From: Mycobacterium sp. IDR2000157661
Lineage (GTDB): Bacteria > Actinomycetota > Actinomycetes > Mycobacteriales > Mycobacteriaceae
Direction: 5' to 3'
NCBI RefSeq assembly: GCF_022317005.1
Contig: NZ_CP081006.1
Location: forward strand, 2,108,001 to 2,172,000
Length of the DNA: 64,000 nt
Under the pieces are notes generated by a model, which saw only the letters and a program-made list of their open reading frames with translations, ran no database searches and was not told the DNA's origin. Of this stretch, positions 49,797 through 61,693 are shown piece by piece. How positions within the stretch are numbered: the stretch's first letter is position 1; every line of letters begins with the position of its first letter. The position numbers and the translations under genes were made by a program.

Positions 49797-51926
49797 GTGC
49801 CGCTCGCATCCCCGGGGACCATTTCCGACGAGCAGTTGGCCGTGCGCGAACTCGTTCGGGACTGGGCCGCCGCGTCGAGTCCCGTCGCGGCCGCCCGGGA
49901 GGTGGAGCAGGGCCGGCAGGACGCCTGGCGGACCGCATTCGACGGTCTGGCGCAATTGGGCATCTTCGGTGTCGCGCTGCCCGAGGAGCACGGCGGCGCC
50001 GACGGCACGGTCGAGGACCTGTGCGCCATGGTCGACGAGGCCGCGGCCGCGCTGGTGCCGGGGCCTGTCACCACGACCGCGTTGGCGACGCTCGTGATCG
50101 ATCGGCCCGAGGTGCTTGCGGCGCTGGCGTCCGGTGAGCGGGTCGCCGGTATGGCTCTGTCGTCACAGGTGCGATTCGTCGACGGTCGCGCGTCGGGCAC
50201 CGCGGACTTCGTGCTGGGCGCCGACGCGGCCGGGGTGCTGCTGTTGCCGGCCGTCGACACCTTCGTGCTCGTCGACGCGACGGCCGGCGGTGTCACGATC
50301 GAACCGCTGCAGCCCACCGACTTCTCCCGGCCGTTAGCCCGCGTCGTCCTCGACGACGCACCGGCACAGGAGGTAGGCGTCTCGGCGCAAACCGTCTCCG
50401 ACATCGCGGCCGCGGTGACGGCCGCCGAAGCCGCCGGCCTGGCGCGCTGGACGCTGCAGACCGCCACCGAGTACGCCAAGGTGCGCGAACAGTTCGGCAA
50501 GCCGATCGGCAGTTTCCAGGCGATCAAGCACATGTGCGCCGAGATGCTGTTGCGCTCGGAGCAGGCATCGGTGGCAGCCGGTGACGCCGCGCGGGCCGCG
50601 GCCTCCGCGTTGACCGGCGGCGACGAGCACCAACTGTCGATCGCGGCGGCGGTCGCCGCCGCGGTCGGTGTCGATGCGGCGAAGGCCAACGCGAAGGACT
50701 GCATCCAGGTGCTGGGCGGCATCGGCATCACCTGGGAGCACGACGCGCACCTGTACCTGCGACGGGCCTATGGCGTCGCGCACTTCCTCGGTGGCGCGCA
50801 GCGCTGGCTGCGCCGGGTGGCTGCCCTGACGCAGCAGGGCACGCGCCGCGAACTCGGCATCGACCTCGGCTCGGTCGCTGAGATGCGGCCCGAAATCGCT
50901 TCGGCCGCAGCCGAAATCGCGGCGCTGCCGGTCGAGAAGCGGCAGGCGGCACTGGCCGACGCGGGTCTGCAGGCACCGCACTGGCCCAAGCCCTACGGCC
51001 GTGCTGCCGGCCCTGCCGAGCAGCTGATGATCGACCAAGAGCTGGCCAAGGCGGGTGTCTCACGTCCCGACCTCGTCATCGGATGGTGGGCCGCGCCGAC
51101 GATTCTCGAGCACGGCAGCGCTGAGCAGATCGAGCGGTTCGTGCCCCCGACGCTGCGCGGCGAACTGCTCTGGTGCCAGCTGTTCTCCGAGCCGGGCGCG
51201 GGTTCGGACCTCGCGTCGTTGCGCACCAAGGCCGTCCGTGCGGACGGGGGCTGGAAGCTCACCGGCCAGAAGGTGTGGACCTCGGCGGCGCACAAGGCGC
51301 AGTGGGGCATCTGCCTTGCCCGTACCGATGCCGACGCACCGAAGCACAAGGGCATCACCTACTTCCTGGTCGACATGAAGTCGGCGGGCCTCGACATCCG
51401 GCCGTTGCGTGAGATCACCGGCGACAATCTGTTCAACGAGGTCTTCTTCGACGACGTCTTCGTGCCCGACGAGTTGGTCGTCGGGCAGGTCAATGACGGA
51501 TGGCGGTTGGCCAGAACGACGCTGGCCAACGAACGCGTCGCGATGTCGCACGGCACCGCGCTGGGCAATCCGATGGAGGAACTGCTCGAGCAGGTGGCCA
51601 CCCTGGACTTCGACGTGGCCGGCCAGGACCGGCTGGGCGAGCTGATCGTGGCGGCCCAGGTCGGGTCGCTACTGGATCAGAAGATCGCGGAATTGGCCGT
51701 CGGGGGCCAGGATCCCGGGCCGCAGGCCAGCGCCCGCAAGCTCATCGGGGTGCGCTATCGGCAGGCACTGGCCGAGATCAGGATGGAACTCGCCGAGGGG
51801 GCGGGTGTCGTCGACAATCAGCAGGTCTTCGACTTCCTCAACACCCGTTGCCTGACCATCGCCGGCGGCACCGAGCAGATCCTGCTCACCCTCGCCGGCG
51901 AACGCCTGCTCGGCCTGCCCCGCTAG
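49797..51926 (+). CDS. fadE34: Acyl-CoA dehydrogenase FadE34 (steroid side-chain, fused two-domain)
   Basis: 709 aa, about twice a normal acyl-CoA dehydrogenase: two tandem ACAD domains in one chain. The second half carries the better-conserved FAD/substrate elements (WCQLFSEPGAGSD, KVWTS, GTEQI). In M. tuberculosis FadE34 oxidises cholesterol side-chain acyl-CoAs (C5 to C3 chains), and it is a KstR target. Starts at GTG 49797 after GGAGAAG. Stop overlaps the convergent secreted-protein gene by 4 bp. Confidence 0.92.
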   Translation: MPLASPGTISDEQLAVRELVRDWAAASSPVAAAREVEQGRQDAWRTAFDGLAQLGIFGVALPEEHGGADGTVEDLCAMVDEAAAALVPGPVTTTALATLVIDRPEVLAALASGERVAGMALSSQVRFVDGRASGTADFVLGADAAGVLLLPAVDTFVLVDATAGGVTIEPLQPTDFSRPLARVVLDDAPAQEVGVSAQTVSDIAAAVTAAEAAGLARWTLQTATEYAKVREQFGKPIGSFQAIKHMCAEMLLRSEQASVAAGDAARAAASALTGGDEHQLSIAAAVAAAVGVDAAKANAKDCIQVLGGIGITWEHDAHLYLRRAYGVAHFLGGAQRWLRRVAALTQQGTRRELGIDLGSVAEMRPEIASAAAEIAALPVEKRQAALADAGLQAPHWPKPYGRAAGPAEQLMIDQELAKAGVSRPDLVIGWWAAPTILEHGSAEQIERFVPPTLRGELLWCQLFSEPGAGSDLASLRTKAVRADGGWKLTGQKVWTSAAHKAQWGICLARTDADAPKHKGITYFLVDMKSAGLDIRPLREITGDNLFNEVFFDDVFVPDELVVGQVNDGWRLARTTLANERVAMSHGTALGNPMEELLEQVATLDFDVAGQDRLGELIVAAQVGSLLDQKIAELAVGGQDPGPQASARKLIGVRYRQALAEIRMELAEGAGVVDNQQVFDFLNTRCLTIAGGTEQILLTLAGERLLGLPR

Positions 51927-52462
51927 CTGAACGCGGCTTGCGCGCAGGCGTCCGGCGAAGTGAGGTTCACCCCGGCGTAGACGACCTGGATGTGCGAGCA
52001 GGCGATCAGCGGGACATCGGTCCTGGGCGCGCCGGTGCTCTGGTCGACGGGCCATACGTCGGCCCGGAACTGGAATTTCTCCGGAGGCCCGCCGCCGAAG
52101 TAGATCGTGGTGAACTCGACGTCGGTGAGCGACTTGAACGACCGGGTGTTGGGCACATCGAAGGTGAAGTGCACATAGACGCCCCGGTCCATCGTCCGCA
52201 GCGTGGTGGTCTGGCGCGCCCACAGATCGCCGGGAAAGCCGAGGACACCCTCGGGTGCGCGCAGATTGGCCTGCGTGTTGACGAGACACTTCGCCTCGGC
52301 CGCGATGCAGTTGGCCGTCACGTGCATCTCGAGGGTCTGCGCCGCGTTCACGGGAATCGACGAGTCGGCGGTGTCCACCGCTGCGGCCGCCTGTGGCATC
52401 GGACCGGCCAGTGCGACGGTCAACCCCGTCGCCGCAGCGAAAACGTCGAGCCACCGCTTCAC
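51923..52462 (-). CDS. Secreted protein of unknown function, Rv3572-like
   Basis: 179 aa. An N-terminal Sec signal peptide ending around AQAAAA is followed by a beta-rich domain with three Cys (ANCIAAEAKC; IACSHIQ), probably disulfide-bonded outside. I do not know a function. It lies between fadE34 and kshB as in M. tuberculosis and is on the same strand as kshB, 42 bp downstream of its stop. GTG 52462. Confidence 0.75.
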   Translation of the reverse strand: MKRWLDVFAAATGLTVALAGPMPQAAAAVDTADSSIPVNAAQTLEMHVTANCIAAEAKCLVNTQANLRAPEGVLGFPGDLWARQTTTLRTMDRGVYVHFTFDVPNTRSFKSLTDVEFTTIYFGGGPPEKFQFRADVWPVDQSTGAPRTDVPLIACSHIQVVYAGVNLTSPDACAQAAFS

Positions 52463-52504
52463 TGTCTGCTCCCTTTCGGTCGTGCGGCGATGCTAGCCCG
52501 CGCG

Positions 52505-53572
52505 TTATTCGTCGTACGTGACTTCGACCGAATCCGATCGCGGCCTGGCCTGACAACCCAGGATCAGACCCTCGTCGAGATCGGACTGCTCGAGGACGTC
52601 GTTGACCTCCATGTCGACCTCGCCGCTCTTCTTGAGCACCGCACACGCGCCGCAGTGGCCCTCACGACAGGAGAACGGGGCGTCAAGTCCCTTGTCCAGC
52701 AGCACATCGAGCAGCTTGGCGTTGCGCGGCCAAACCACCTCATGGGTCTGACCGTCCAGCGTGACCACCGCGGTCGCCGGACCCTCGTCGCTGTCGTCCT
52801 CCTCGATCACCACCGCGGCGAACGGGTCGGACTCCAGCGACTTGAACACCTCGATGTGCACGTGGTCGGCGGGCGCGCCGACGTTCTTGAGGGCCTCTTC
52901 GGCGGCGGCCATGAACGGTCCGGGACCGCAGATGTAGGCGTCGTGGCCGGCGTACGGGGCGGCCAACGCCGCCAGCGCCGCGGCACTCGGCAGCCCCTGC
53001 ACGGCCTCGAGCCAGTGCACGACCACGAATCGGTCGGGGTACTTGGCGGCCAGATCCTGCAGCGCGGTCCCGAAGATCACCGAGTTCTCGTCGCGGTTGG
53101 CGTAGATCAACACCACCTTGCCGCTCCCCTCGGCGAGCGCCGACTTGCAGATCGACATCATCGGCGTGATGCCGCTGCCCGCGGCCAGCAACAGGAAGTC
53201 GGTGTCGAGCGTCTTGGGCACGAAGGTGCCCGACGGCGCAAGCACGTGGATCTTCATGCCGGTGTGCGCGTGATCGCACAGCCAGTTCGACGCATACCCG
53301 TCGGCCGTCCGCTTGACCGTCACGGTCATGGGGTCGCCGGTGAACGGCGAACTGCACAGCGAGTAGCAACGGGCCACCGACCCGGTCCGGTCGCTGGGGA
53401 CCCGCAGCGTCAGGAACTGACCGGGCGCGTAGCGCAGCCGTTCGGCAGGCACTTCCGGGTCGTCGGGGCCGTCGGGGACCCGGAATACCAGCGACCGGGC
53501 TTCGGGGGTCTCCTCGACGACGTCGGCCAGCTCAAGCTCGAGCACATGGCTACCGAGCGGCTCGTCGGTCAC
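52505..53572 (-). CDS. kshB: 3-ketosteroid-9-alpha-hydroxylase, reductase component KshB
   Basis: 355 aa. An FNR-type FAD/NADH domain (RCYSLCSSP; GSGITPMMS; GPGPFM) precedes a C-terminal plant-type 2Fe-2S ferredoxin with Cx4Cx2Cx29C. It passes electrons to the KshA oxygenase in steroid ring opening. It corresponds to Rv3571. GTG 53572. A KstR box lies 42 bp upstream. KshA itself is not in this window. Confidence 0.94.
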   Translation of the reverse strand: MTDEPLGSHVLELELADVVEETPEARSLVFRVPDGPDDPEVPAERLRYAPGQFLTLRVPSDRTGSVARCYSLCSSPFTGDPMTVTVKRTADGYASNWLCDHAHTGMKIHVLAPSGTFVPKTLDTDFLLLAAGSGITPMMSICKSALAEGSGKVVLIYANRDENSVIFGTALQDLAAKYPDRFVVVHWLEAVQGLPSAAALAALAAPYAGHDAYICGPGPFMAAAEEALKNVGAPADHVHIEVFKSLESDPFAAVVIEEDDSDEGPATAVVTLDGQTHEVVWPRNAKLLDVLLDKGLDAPFSCREGHCGACAVLKKSGEVDMEVNDVLEQSDLDEGLILGCQARPRSDSVEVTYDE

Positions 53573-53614
53573 TTGCCTGTCCCACCCTTTCTGTCCGGCG
53601 TTGACGCCGATAAC

Positions 53615-53628
53615 TAGAACAGGTTACA
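53615..53628. promoter_or_regulatory. KstR operator upstream of kshB
   Basis: TAGAACAGGTTACA fits TnnAACnnGTTnnA at every fixed position; the kshB start is 42 bp away. A second, weaker site faces hsaA 55 bp further on. Confidence 0.9.
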
Positions 53629-53682
53629 GAAATACATGTGTGCAGGTCGAGCCCCTGAAGGATCGCGCTGCTCGACACAAAT

Positions 53683-53696
53683 CGTAACGTGTTCTA
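53683..53696. promoter_or_regulatory. KstR operator upstream of hsaA
   Basis: CGTAACGTGTTCTA matches the consensus except the first base (C for T). It lies 37 bp before the hsaA start and would repress hsaACDB. Confidence 0.78.
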
Positions 53697-53733
53697 ATCT
53701 CTGTCTAAGTCCTTAGCACCGGGAGGCACACCA

Positions 53734-56722
<2,989 letters not shown>

Positions 56723-56723
<1 letters not shown>

Positions 56724-57289
56724 TGTCGGCCGAACCGATCGACCCCCGCACATTCCGCAATGTGCTCGGGCAGTTCTGCACCGGTATCACGGTCATCACC
56801 ACGATGCACGACGGCGGCCCAGTCGGATTCGCCTGCCAGTCGTTCGCCGCGCTGTCGCTGGAACCGCCGCTGGTGCTGTTCTGCCCCACCAAGGTCTCCC
56901 GGTCCTGGCAGGCGATCGAGGCCAGCGGCCACTTCTGTGTCAACGTCCTGCACGAGAAACAACAGGACGTCTCGGCGCGGTTCGGTTCCCGGGAACCCGA
57001 CAAGTTCGGCGGGATCGACTGGCATACCTCGAAACTGGGCTCACCCGTCATCGAGGGGACACTGGCCCACATCGACTGCTCGGTGCACTCGGTGCACGAC
57101 GGCGGTGACCACTATGTGGTGTTCGGCGCCGTGCACTCGCTGTCGGACGTGCCGCACCGCAAGCCGCGGCCGCTGCTGTTCTATCGCGGGCAGTACACCG
57201 GCATCGAGCCGGACAAGAACACCCCGGCCCACTGGCGCGACGACCTCGAGGCGTTTCTCACCGCCACCACCGACGACACCTGGCTCTGA
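56723..57289 (+). CDS. hsaB: Flavin reductase HsaB
   Basis: 188 aa flavin-reductase-like FMN-binding domain protein that supplies reduced FMN to HsaA. The TFRNVLGQFCTGITVIT N-terminus and LFYRGQYTG C-terminal strand are typical. GTG 56723 is coupled to the hsaC stop. It is the last gene of the operon; a hairpin with an outer 9-bp stem lies just after it. Confidence 0.94.
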
Positions 57290-57297
57290 GTCCCGAT

Positions 57298-57342
57298 GAT
57301 CGTCGGTGTGGTGGGGGTAGCGGCCGGCTACGGCCGACGATC
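57298..57342. terminator. Candidate bidirectional terminator between hsaB and the TetR gene
   Basis: GATCGTCGG (57298-57306) pairs with CCGACGATC (57334-57342), and a second inner repeat GTAGC-GGCCG-GCTAC (57317-57331) can stack inside. It overlaps the last codons of the convergent tetR-type gene. No T-run, as usual for this GC content. Confidence 0.6.
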
Positions 57343-58035
57343 GATGACTTCAAGTACGGCGATTTGGCCGTCGCGCAGGAACTTCTCGACGCCCGATGCT
57401 GCGGCCCGAAGCCCTTTCTGAGTGGGGTGTTCAGGCCCGAGCAGTGCGGTGACAGCCTTGCCGAGAACCTTCAATCGGCCATCGGTGCTGACCGGGTCGC
57501 TAACGATCGACAGCGTGACACCGGTGATGAGCGATTGCATTGCGAATGCTTGATCGGCACTGGCCCAATCGGTCCGAGCCATTCCGTGCGCTCGCCACAG
57601 CGGAAGTGCTGCGCCCAGCACGGCCGCGGGCCCCAGTGCCTCGTTGAGCGCAAGAGATCGCGGGTGGTCGGCGAGCACACCGAGCAGATCGTCGTCGTTG
57701 CGCTGCAGGGCTGCGATGAGAGGCTGGCCGGTCGCAGTCCGCAACATCGTCGGACAGAAGCGCGATGGGCGGACTAGAGCGGGATCATCCGCGAACTGCG
57801 CGATCAGATCTTCGAGGATGCGCAGAAACCCCCGGCCTACCAGCCCGATGAGCAAGTCCTCCTTCGTCGGCCAGTACAGATACACGGTCCCTTTCCCGAC
57901 ATGCGCTCGCGCGGCGACGTCTGCGACGGTGAATCCTCTTGCGCCGCGACCGAGAAGCAGATCGTTGGCCGCGGTCAGGACTCTTGCCGCTGTGGCGGAG
58001 TTCTTCTCCGGCAATTCGTCGATGGCCGAGCTCAC
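57328..58035 (-). CDS. TetR-family transcriptional regulator
   Basis: 235 aa. The N-terminal HTH (GFTVADVAARAHVGKGTVYLYWPTKEDLL) is typical; the C-terminal ligand domain is unrelated to KstR and its ligand unknown. GTG 58035. It is divergent from the acyltransferase gene with 130 bp between starts, and a palindrome with CTGACC/GGTCAG arms sits in that gap, so it probably controls that gene and itself. Confidence 0.85.
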   Translation of the reverse strand: MSSAIDELPEKNSATAARVLTAANDLLLGRGARGFTVADVAARAHVGKGTVYLYWPTKEDLLIGLVGRGFLRILEDLIAQFADDPALVRPSRFCPTMLRTATGQPLIAALQRNDDDLLGVLADHPRSLALNEALGPAAVLGAALPLWRAHGMARTDWASADQAFAMQSLITGVTLSIVSDPVSTDGRLKVLGKAVTALLGPEHPTQKGLRAAASGVEKFLRDGQIAVLEVIDRRP

Positions 58036-58086
58036 CCGATGGACTATATCGACGGCAGTCGCCGCCTCCGGTCCGGATTATTCAAT

Positions 58087-58111
58087 CTGACCGTAATCGT
58101 CATTTGGTCAG
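58087..58111. promoter_or_regulatory. Palindromic operator between the TetR gene and the acyltransferase
   Basis: CTGACC - 13 bases - GGTCAG. The inner bases continue the symmetry imperfectly (TAATCGTCATTT). Position 52 bp from the TetR start and 55 bp from the acyltransferase start suits a TetR-family binding site. Confidence 0.6.
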
Positions 58112-58165
58112 TTAGGCGCTATAGTCGGTCTCGAAGGCACCAACGTCCACAGAACGGATGCGCTG

Positions 58166-59032
58166 ATGACGACGACACCGGACGTCAGTATCGACCGCAT
58201 CGTCAACGAGCCCTCCCGTGTGCAGGTTCTGCGGAGGCGGATCTTCGCTGTCGCAGACGGATTGGCTCCTGCAGTCGATCTCTGTCGTATCTATGTCGAC
58301 GGACTGGAGAACTTGCCGTGCGACGGAAGGTTCCTGCTCGTCGGCAATCACACCCTGTCGGGTTCGAGCGAAGTGGTTCTGATTCCCTACTTCGTGCACC
58401 GCGAGCTGGGTGTCCGGGTGCGTGGTCTCGCCACCAGGCAGATCGGTGAGGCCAGGGGCCTACTTCGTGACGTCCTGGAGGCGGCGGGCGCGGTCCCCGG
58501 TTTGCCCGACACCTGCGCGGAGTTGATGCGCCGAGGCGAGACGATCCTCGTGTTCCCCGGTGGCGGCCGGGACATGCTCAAGTTCAAGGGTGAGGAGTAC
58601 ACGCTCCAGTGGCACCGCCGGAGCGGTTTCGCCCGGCTGGCGGCAGCGCACGATTACCCGATCGTGCCGGTCGGATTGGTCGGCGGAGACGACGTTTACC
58701 ACAGTCTCGTCGAACGCGACGGCCCGTGGGAACGGTGGAGCCGAGGCCTCGGTGAGCGCCTGCACGGGCTACCGGGTGTCGGCGTACCGATCGTGCGCGG
58801 GTTGGGACCGACCATGATTCCCCGACCGCAGCGCATGTACCTGCGCTTCGCTTCGCCGATCGACACGTCTCGACCGTCTGATGTCGAGCCTGAGAAGTGG
58901 GTCGACACGGTGAAGGAACGAACACAGACCGCACTGGAAACCACCCTGGCTGAGTTGCAGCAGTTGCGGGCGACCGATCCGTTCCGGAACTTGAACCCTT
59001 TTGCCTGGAGCAACGCCCTGCAACCTCGATGA
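58166..59032 (+). CDS. Lysophospholipid acyltransferase-like protein (LPLAT superfamily)
   Basis: 288 aa. The GNHTLSGSSE segment sits where the HxxxxD acyltransferase motif normally lies; here the Asp is not at the standard spacing. FPGGGRD and IVPVGLVGGDDVY match the later LPLAT blocks. It may esterify glycerol phosphate or a related alcohol, similar to DGAT2-like mycobacterial proteins. The altered first motif lowers confidence in activity. ATG 58166. Likely regulated by the divergent TetR protein. Confidence 0.72.
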   Translation: MTTTPDVSIDRIVNEPSRVQVLRRRIFAVADGLAPAVDLCRIYVDGLENLPCDGRFLLVGNHTLSGSSEVVLIPYFVHRELGVRVRGLATRQIGEARGLLRDVLEAAGAVPGLPDTCAELMRRGETILVFPGGGRDMLKFKGEEYTLQWHRRSGFARLAAAHDYPIVPVGLVGGDDVYHSLVERDGPWERWSRGLGERLHGLPGVGVPIVRGLGPTMIPRPQRMYLRFASPIDTSRPSDVEPEKWVDTVKERTQTALETTLAELQQLRATDPFRNLNPFAWSNALQPR

Positions 59033-59051
59033 CCGCGCGCGGCACAGCGCC

Positions 59052-59816
59052 TTACACGTGCTCGCCGATGAAATCGACGATCACCGCTGCCACCTCGCGG
59101 TGCACGGTCTCGTTGAGGATGTCGTGATGGCCCGGGAACTCCGCGAGCCGTAGCGGTTCGATCTGCTCTGCGTATGCCCGCACACCGCCGATCTGCGCGA
59201 TTGGATCGCTCACGCCATGGACGGCCAGCGTGGGAACCGACAACTTCGGCAGCTCGGCGCCGAAGCGGTCCCACGCCCGATCCAGCTCGCGCGCCAGCGG
59301 CGCACCGTCGGCGTCGACGAAGGCCAACGGGTCGTTCTCCATCATGTCGAGGTAGAACGGGTCGTCGGACAACCAGCCGGGGTCGAGGTCGAAAGATGTG
59401 TCCGAGTCCAGCATTCCGGGCATGGGTACCAGCGGAGCACCGGAGATCACCCCGGCGCGATACCGGTCAGGCTGACCGAGCAGTCGAAACAGCGTGACGA
59501 TCGATCCGAACGAGTGGCCCTGCGCGATCAACGGGATTCCGCGCCGCTCTCCCTCGGCCAACTCGGTCAGCGCATCGGCCAGTTCGGAGCTCTGCTCGAT
59601 CTTGCCGAAGTCGCCGCGGTCGCCGGGGCTGAGCCCGTGGCCGAACTGGTCGACCGCCCACAGATCGATGCCTGCGGCGTTGAGAGCGAAGCCGTACCGG
59701 TGGTAGACGCCGGTGTGTTCGCCGAAGCCGTGCAGGAAGACGACCGCGGCACGTGGCTCGGCGGCCGCCCAGTGCCGGTAGTAAGCGCGGCCTCTGGCGT
59801 TGTCGATGTACGGCAT
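59052..59816 (-). CDS. Alpha/beta hydrolase, monoacylglycerol-lipase-like
   Basis: 254 aa. HGFGEHTGVY and the nucleophile elbow GHSFGS (Ser), plus a C-terminal GHHDILNE (His), are characteristic of the Hydrolase_4/monoglyceride lipase group. It converges on the acyltransferase (19 bp apart) and is followed upstream on the same strand by a second alpha/beta hydrolase. ATG 59816 (or GTG 59819). Substrate probably a lipid ester. Confidence 0.83.
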   Translation of the reverse strand: MPYIDNARGRAYYRHWAAAEPRAAVVFLHGFGEHTGVYHRYGFALNAAGIDLWAVDQFGHGLSPGDRGDFGKIEQSSELADALTELAEGERRGIPLIAQGHSFGSIVTLFRLLGQPDRYRAGVISGAPLVPMPGMLDSDTSFDLDPGWLSDDPFYLDMMENDPLAFVDADGAPLARELDRAWDRFGAELPKLSVPTLAVHGVSDPIAQIGGVRAYAEQIEPLRLAEFPGHHDILNETVHREVAAVIVDFIGEHV

Positions 59817-59857
59817 CACACGACTGCATCAGGCGAACCGGATCCGCGCAAGATCTT

Positions 59858-60631
59858 TCAGCTGGTCGTCTTGAGGATCAGTTCGACTGTCTCCTCGGGT
59901 CGGTCCCAGTGTGGGAAGTGCCCGCAGTCGGCGAACCAGTGCAGCCGCGCGTCCGGGTAGAGCGTGGCGGCGCGGACCGCCTGACGAGGTAGCGTGACCC
60001 GGTCTTTCTCGCCCCAGCCGATGACCACGGGCGCTTGCAGCGCGCCCGCACGCGCCCCTTGTTGCTTGGGTCCGTGGACCAATGCGCGCATGGCCTCGTC
60101 AAGGCTGGGTGTCCTCCTGAAGGCACGCAGTTCGGTGGTCACCAGGTCGGCGTCGAGCCGCCAGGGTTTGGCCGAGAACTGCAGCAACAGGGCAGTGCGG
60201 CCGGCCGCGGTTGCCGCGAGGGCAGGCAGGACCGGATCGATCGCGCGCACAAGTTTCAGAGATCCGCCGACCGTCGCCCCGAACACCTTGACCTCGACGT
60301 CGGTCCAGAAGCCGCCCGGATCGAGCGCCACCACCGCGCCGCGATGCCCGCGGCGGGCGAGTTCGAGCGCCATGCGCGCTCCCATCGAACTGCCGACCAC
60401 GTCCACATCCTCAAGCGCCTGCTCGTCGATGAATTGCTGGACCGCATCAGTCAGTGCGGCGATGGTCACTTCACCGGCCAACGGCGGGCTCTCGCCGAAA
60501 CCTGGTAGGTCGACTGCGATCACCTCCCGCTCACGGGCCAGTGCGGGGACGATCGGGTCCCAGTTGTGCAGTTGCGATATTCCGTGCAACAGCAGAATAG
60601 GTTTGCCGGTACCGGTCTGAACGAAGTGCAT
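59858..60631 (-). CDS. Alpha/beta hydrolase
   Basis: 257 aa. HGISQLHNWDP oxyanion loop, elbow GSSMGA with the nucleophile Ser, Asp in GWGEKDRV and His in DCGHFPHW. The order is that of C-C/ester hydrolases of the epoxide-hydrolase-like class. Substrate unknown. ATG 60631 preferred. The next gene on the same strand (LysR) ends 37 bp upstream, so the two hydrolases and the LysR gene may be transcribed together. Confidence 0.83.
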   Translation of the reverse strand: MHFVQTGTGKPILLLHGISQLHNWDPIVPALAREREVIAVDLPGFGESPPLAGEVTIAALTDAVQQFIDEQALEDVDVVGSSMGARMALELARRGHRGAVVALDPGGFWTDVEVKVFGATVGGSLKLVRAIDPVLPALAATAAGRTALLLQFSAKPWRLDADLVTTELRAFRRTPSLDEAMRALVHGPKQQGARAGALQAPVVIGWGEKDRVTLPRQAVRAATLYPDARLHWFADCGHFPHWDRPEETVELILKTTS

Positions 60632-60668
60632 CGACTCCGCATACCCGGTCGACGCCGGGTGAACCTCG

Positions 60669-61583
60669 TCAATGCCTGCCAAGCAGCACATCCTGCTGAT
60701 CGCGTACCCGGTCTCGGATGGCGTCCACGACGGCGGCGACCTCCGGCCTGCGCAGCGTCTCGGGACGGGTCACGAGCCAGTAGGTCAACCGTACGGCGAC
60801 CGCGTCGGGCAGTACCCGGACAAGGTCGCCGTGGCGGTCGGCCATGAAGCAGGGCAGCAGCCCGATACCCGCCGCGGCACGCGTCGCTTCCACATGGACG
60901 AAGACATTCGTCGACGTCACGGACTCGCGCATCGCGGGTGCGAAACTCGTCGCCACGTCGAGGTCGTCGACCTGCAGCATGGAGTCGATGAAGTAAACCA
61001 GCGGATAGCGGGCCAGGTCGGCGATGCTGCTCGGTTTCCCGTGGTCGGTCAGGTAGTCGCGGGTGCCGTAGAGTCCCAGACAGTAGTCGCCGAGACGAAT
61101 GGCCCTGGCGCGGTGCACCTTCGGCTCGCCGACCACGACCTCGACGTCGAGCCCGGACCGTTGTTGCGTGACTCGTCGCGTCGCGGCGACGATCTCGACC
61201 GCCACCTTGGGATGCAGCCGCTGAACGGCCGCCGCCGCGGGCGCTGCGATGTAGGCGGAGAACCCGTCGGTCGCCGAGATCCGCACCACGCCCTCGAGCG
61301 TGCGATTACCGCCGGTGTCGACCGTCACCGACCGGACTGCGGACTCGATGACCTCCGCCGCGGCCAACGCCTCGCGCCCCAGTTCGGTCAGCTCCCAGGC
61401 GCCGGCGACGCGGGCCAGCACCCGCCCTCCGATCGACTCCTCCAGCGCGGCGATCCGTCGCGAGATCGTCGTGTGGTTGAGACCGAGTTCCTCCGCGGCG
61501 GTGGTGAAGCGGCCCGATCGCCCGACCGCCAGCAGCACCAGCAGATCGTCCGCACTCGGTCGGCGGCCAGTCGAATAGGTCAT
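60669..61583 (-). CDS. LysR-family transcriptional regulator
   Basis: 304 aa. N-terminal winged HTH (SGRFTTAAEELGLNHTTISRRIAALEE) and LysR substrate-binding domain. It is divergent from an MFS transporter with a 110-bp gap full of TGCA-containing repeats. This arrangement predicts control of the transporter-3-hydroxybutyrate dehydrogenase-acetoacetyl-CoA synthetase genes. ATG 61583; earlier in-frame starts would read through the operator region. Confidence 0.86.
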   Translation of the reverse strand: MTYSTGRRPSADDLLVLLAVGRSGRFTTAAEELGLNHTTISRRIAALEESIGGRVLARVAGAWELTELGREALAAAEVIESAVRSVTVDTGGNRTLEGVVRISATDGFSAYIAAPAAAAVQRLHPKVAVEIVAATRRVTQQRSGLDVEVVVGEPKVHRARAIRLGDYCLGLYGTRDYLTDHGKPSSIADLARYPLVYFIDSMLQVDDLDVATSFAPAMRESVTSTNVFVHVEATRAAAGIGLLPCFMADRHGDLVRVLPDAVAVRLTYWLVTRPETLRRPEVAAVVDAIRDRVRDQQDVLLGRH

Positions 61584-61585
61584 GT

Positions 61586-61643
61586 CTGCATTTTTGCAGA
61601 TACCTCCTGCAGTTTTGGCCATTGCAGGCAGTGGGTACCTGCA
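61586..61643. promoter_or_regulatory. LysR operator region: TGCA inverted repeats
   Basis: CTGCA-TTTT-TGCAG (61586-61599), CTGCAG (61607-61612) and TGCAG-N11-CTGCA (61623-61643) lie within 58 bp between the LysR start and the MFS gene. Several half-sites in a row are typical of LysR recognition plus activation sites. Confidence 0.65.
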
Positions 61644-61693
61644 TGAATACTCACAACCGTCTGTGTCCGCGATCACAGCCGAAGGAGGCATCG

